Of a stretch of 35,000 nucleotides of DNA, positions 34,508 through 35,000 are shown in pieces. Source of the stretch: Symbiodinium natans (taxonomy: Eukaryota; Sar; Dinophyceae; Suessiales; Symbiodiniaceae); NCBI GenBank assembly GCA_905221605.1, contig CAJNDS010002218.1, forward strand, positions 270,001 to 305,000. The letters run 5' to 3'. Numbering within the stretch: position 1 is the first letter of the stretch; every line of letters starts with the position of its first letter. The notes under the pieces are model-generated. The model was not told the DNA's origin. It was given only the letters and a program-made list of their open reading frames with translations, and did no database searches. The translations under genes and the position numbers were made by a program.

Positions 34508-34700
34508 CATCAATCCTAACCCCTAAACCCCTAAACCCCCAAACCCCTAAACCCCTAAACCCCTGAACCCCTAAAACCCGGAACCCCTAAACCCTCAACC
34601 CTAAACCCTAAACCCTCAACCCTAAACCCTAAACTTTGAACCCTAACCCTAAACCCCTAAACCCCTACACCCTAAGCCCTAAGCCCTAAAACCTAAACCC
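34508..34700. repeat. CCCCTAAA octamers and CCCTAAA heptamers
   Basis: A block of octamers with an extra C (34508-34590), then heptamers with CCCTCAA and CCCTAAG variants. Confidence 0.93.
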
Positions 34701-34804
34701 GCAACTCCTCCACCCACGCCTCGGCGAGTGGGACTCCCACTGTGGAGTTGACTGGAGATTGCCTCACCGGAGGGGCGATCTGAAGAGTTTGAAGCCTAGG
34801 GTTA

Positions 34805-34915
34805 CCTTAAACCCTAAACCCTGAACCCTAACCCCTAAAACCCTAAACCTAAAACCCTAAAACCCTAAACCCTAAATCCTAAAACCCTAAACCCTAAAAC
34901 CCTAAACCCCTAAAC
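34805..34915. repeat. CCCTAAA/CCCTAAAA array
   Basis: Alternating seven- and eight-base units up to near the right edge of the window. Confidence 0.93.
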
Positions 34916-35000
34916 CTGGGTTTGAGCTTTAGGGTTCCGCTTTTCTGAAGGGAGGTACCCTAAAACGTGAAGCTCCGTATCAGAACAGAAACGTCAAAAT

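Overview
The window looks like nuclear DNA of a dinoflagellate, probably of the Symbiodiniaceae type. Three things point there. Plant-type telomere-like heptamers (TTTAGGG/CCCTAAA) are strewn through the whole 35 kb in dozens of arrays of both orientations. A reverse transcriptase/RNase H element (minus strand, 25533-27849) belongs to a family I know from dinoflagellate genomes. The few exons I can recognise are tiny, GC-rich at third positions, and bounded by relaxed GT/GC/(GA)...AG splice sites. No bacterial-type operon, rRNA, tRNA or CRISPR array was recognised.

Layout. 0.3-9.4 kb (possibly 9.7 kb): one minus-strand gene broken into many exons of about 30-130 nt. The exon at 865-961 reads as the start of a SET domain and the exon at 1366-1437 joins it in frame. 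Upstream exons read as TPR-like helices, so I call it a TPR-SET protein methyltransferase. Its 3' part, with the catalytic SET motifs, lies off the left edge. Its introns are made largely of telomere-like arrays; most begin with (TTTAGGG)n and end with (CCCTAAA)n in the sense of transcription. One intron (5.1-7.3 kb) holds a 1.5 kb fold-back minisatellite with an 11-bp unit. 9.8-25 kb: more telomere-like arrays, short GC-rich exon-like islands whose strand I usually cannot decide, several minisatellites, a 102-base poly-C tract and small inverted-repeat elements. 25.1-28.07 kb: a retroelement-like block embedded in a CCCTAAA array, with two overlapping reading frames offset by one base. 28-35 kb: arrays, a 109-bp minisatellite, three more fold-back or repeat families and a few exon-like islands, the best at 33103-33271.

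The most interesting signal is architectural. Telomere-like arrays sit at intron ends in complementary orientation, so each intron could fold back and bring its splice sites together. A second theme is local homogenisation: separate blocks consist of different heptamer, octamer or nonamer variants. A third is a set of short fold-back elements (two copies of one family, two or more of a second, and two singletons).

Limits: short GC-rich islands are often open on both strands, so exon calls outside the TPR-SET gene, the RT block and 33103-33271 are tentative. All splice sites are read by eye.
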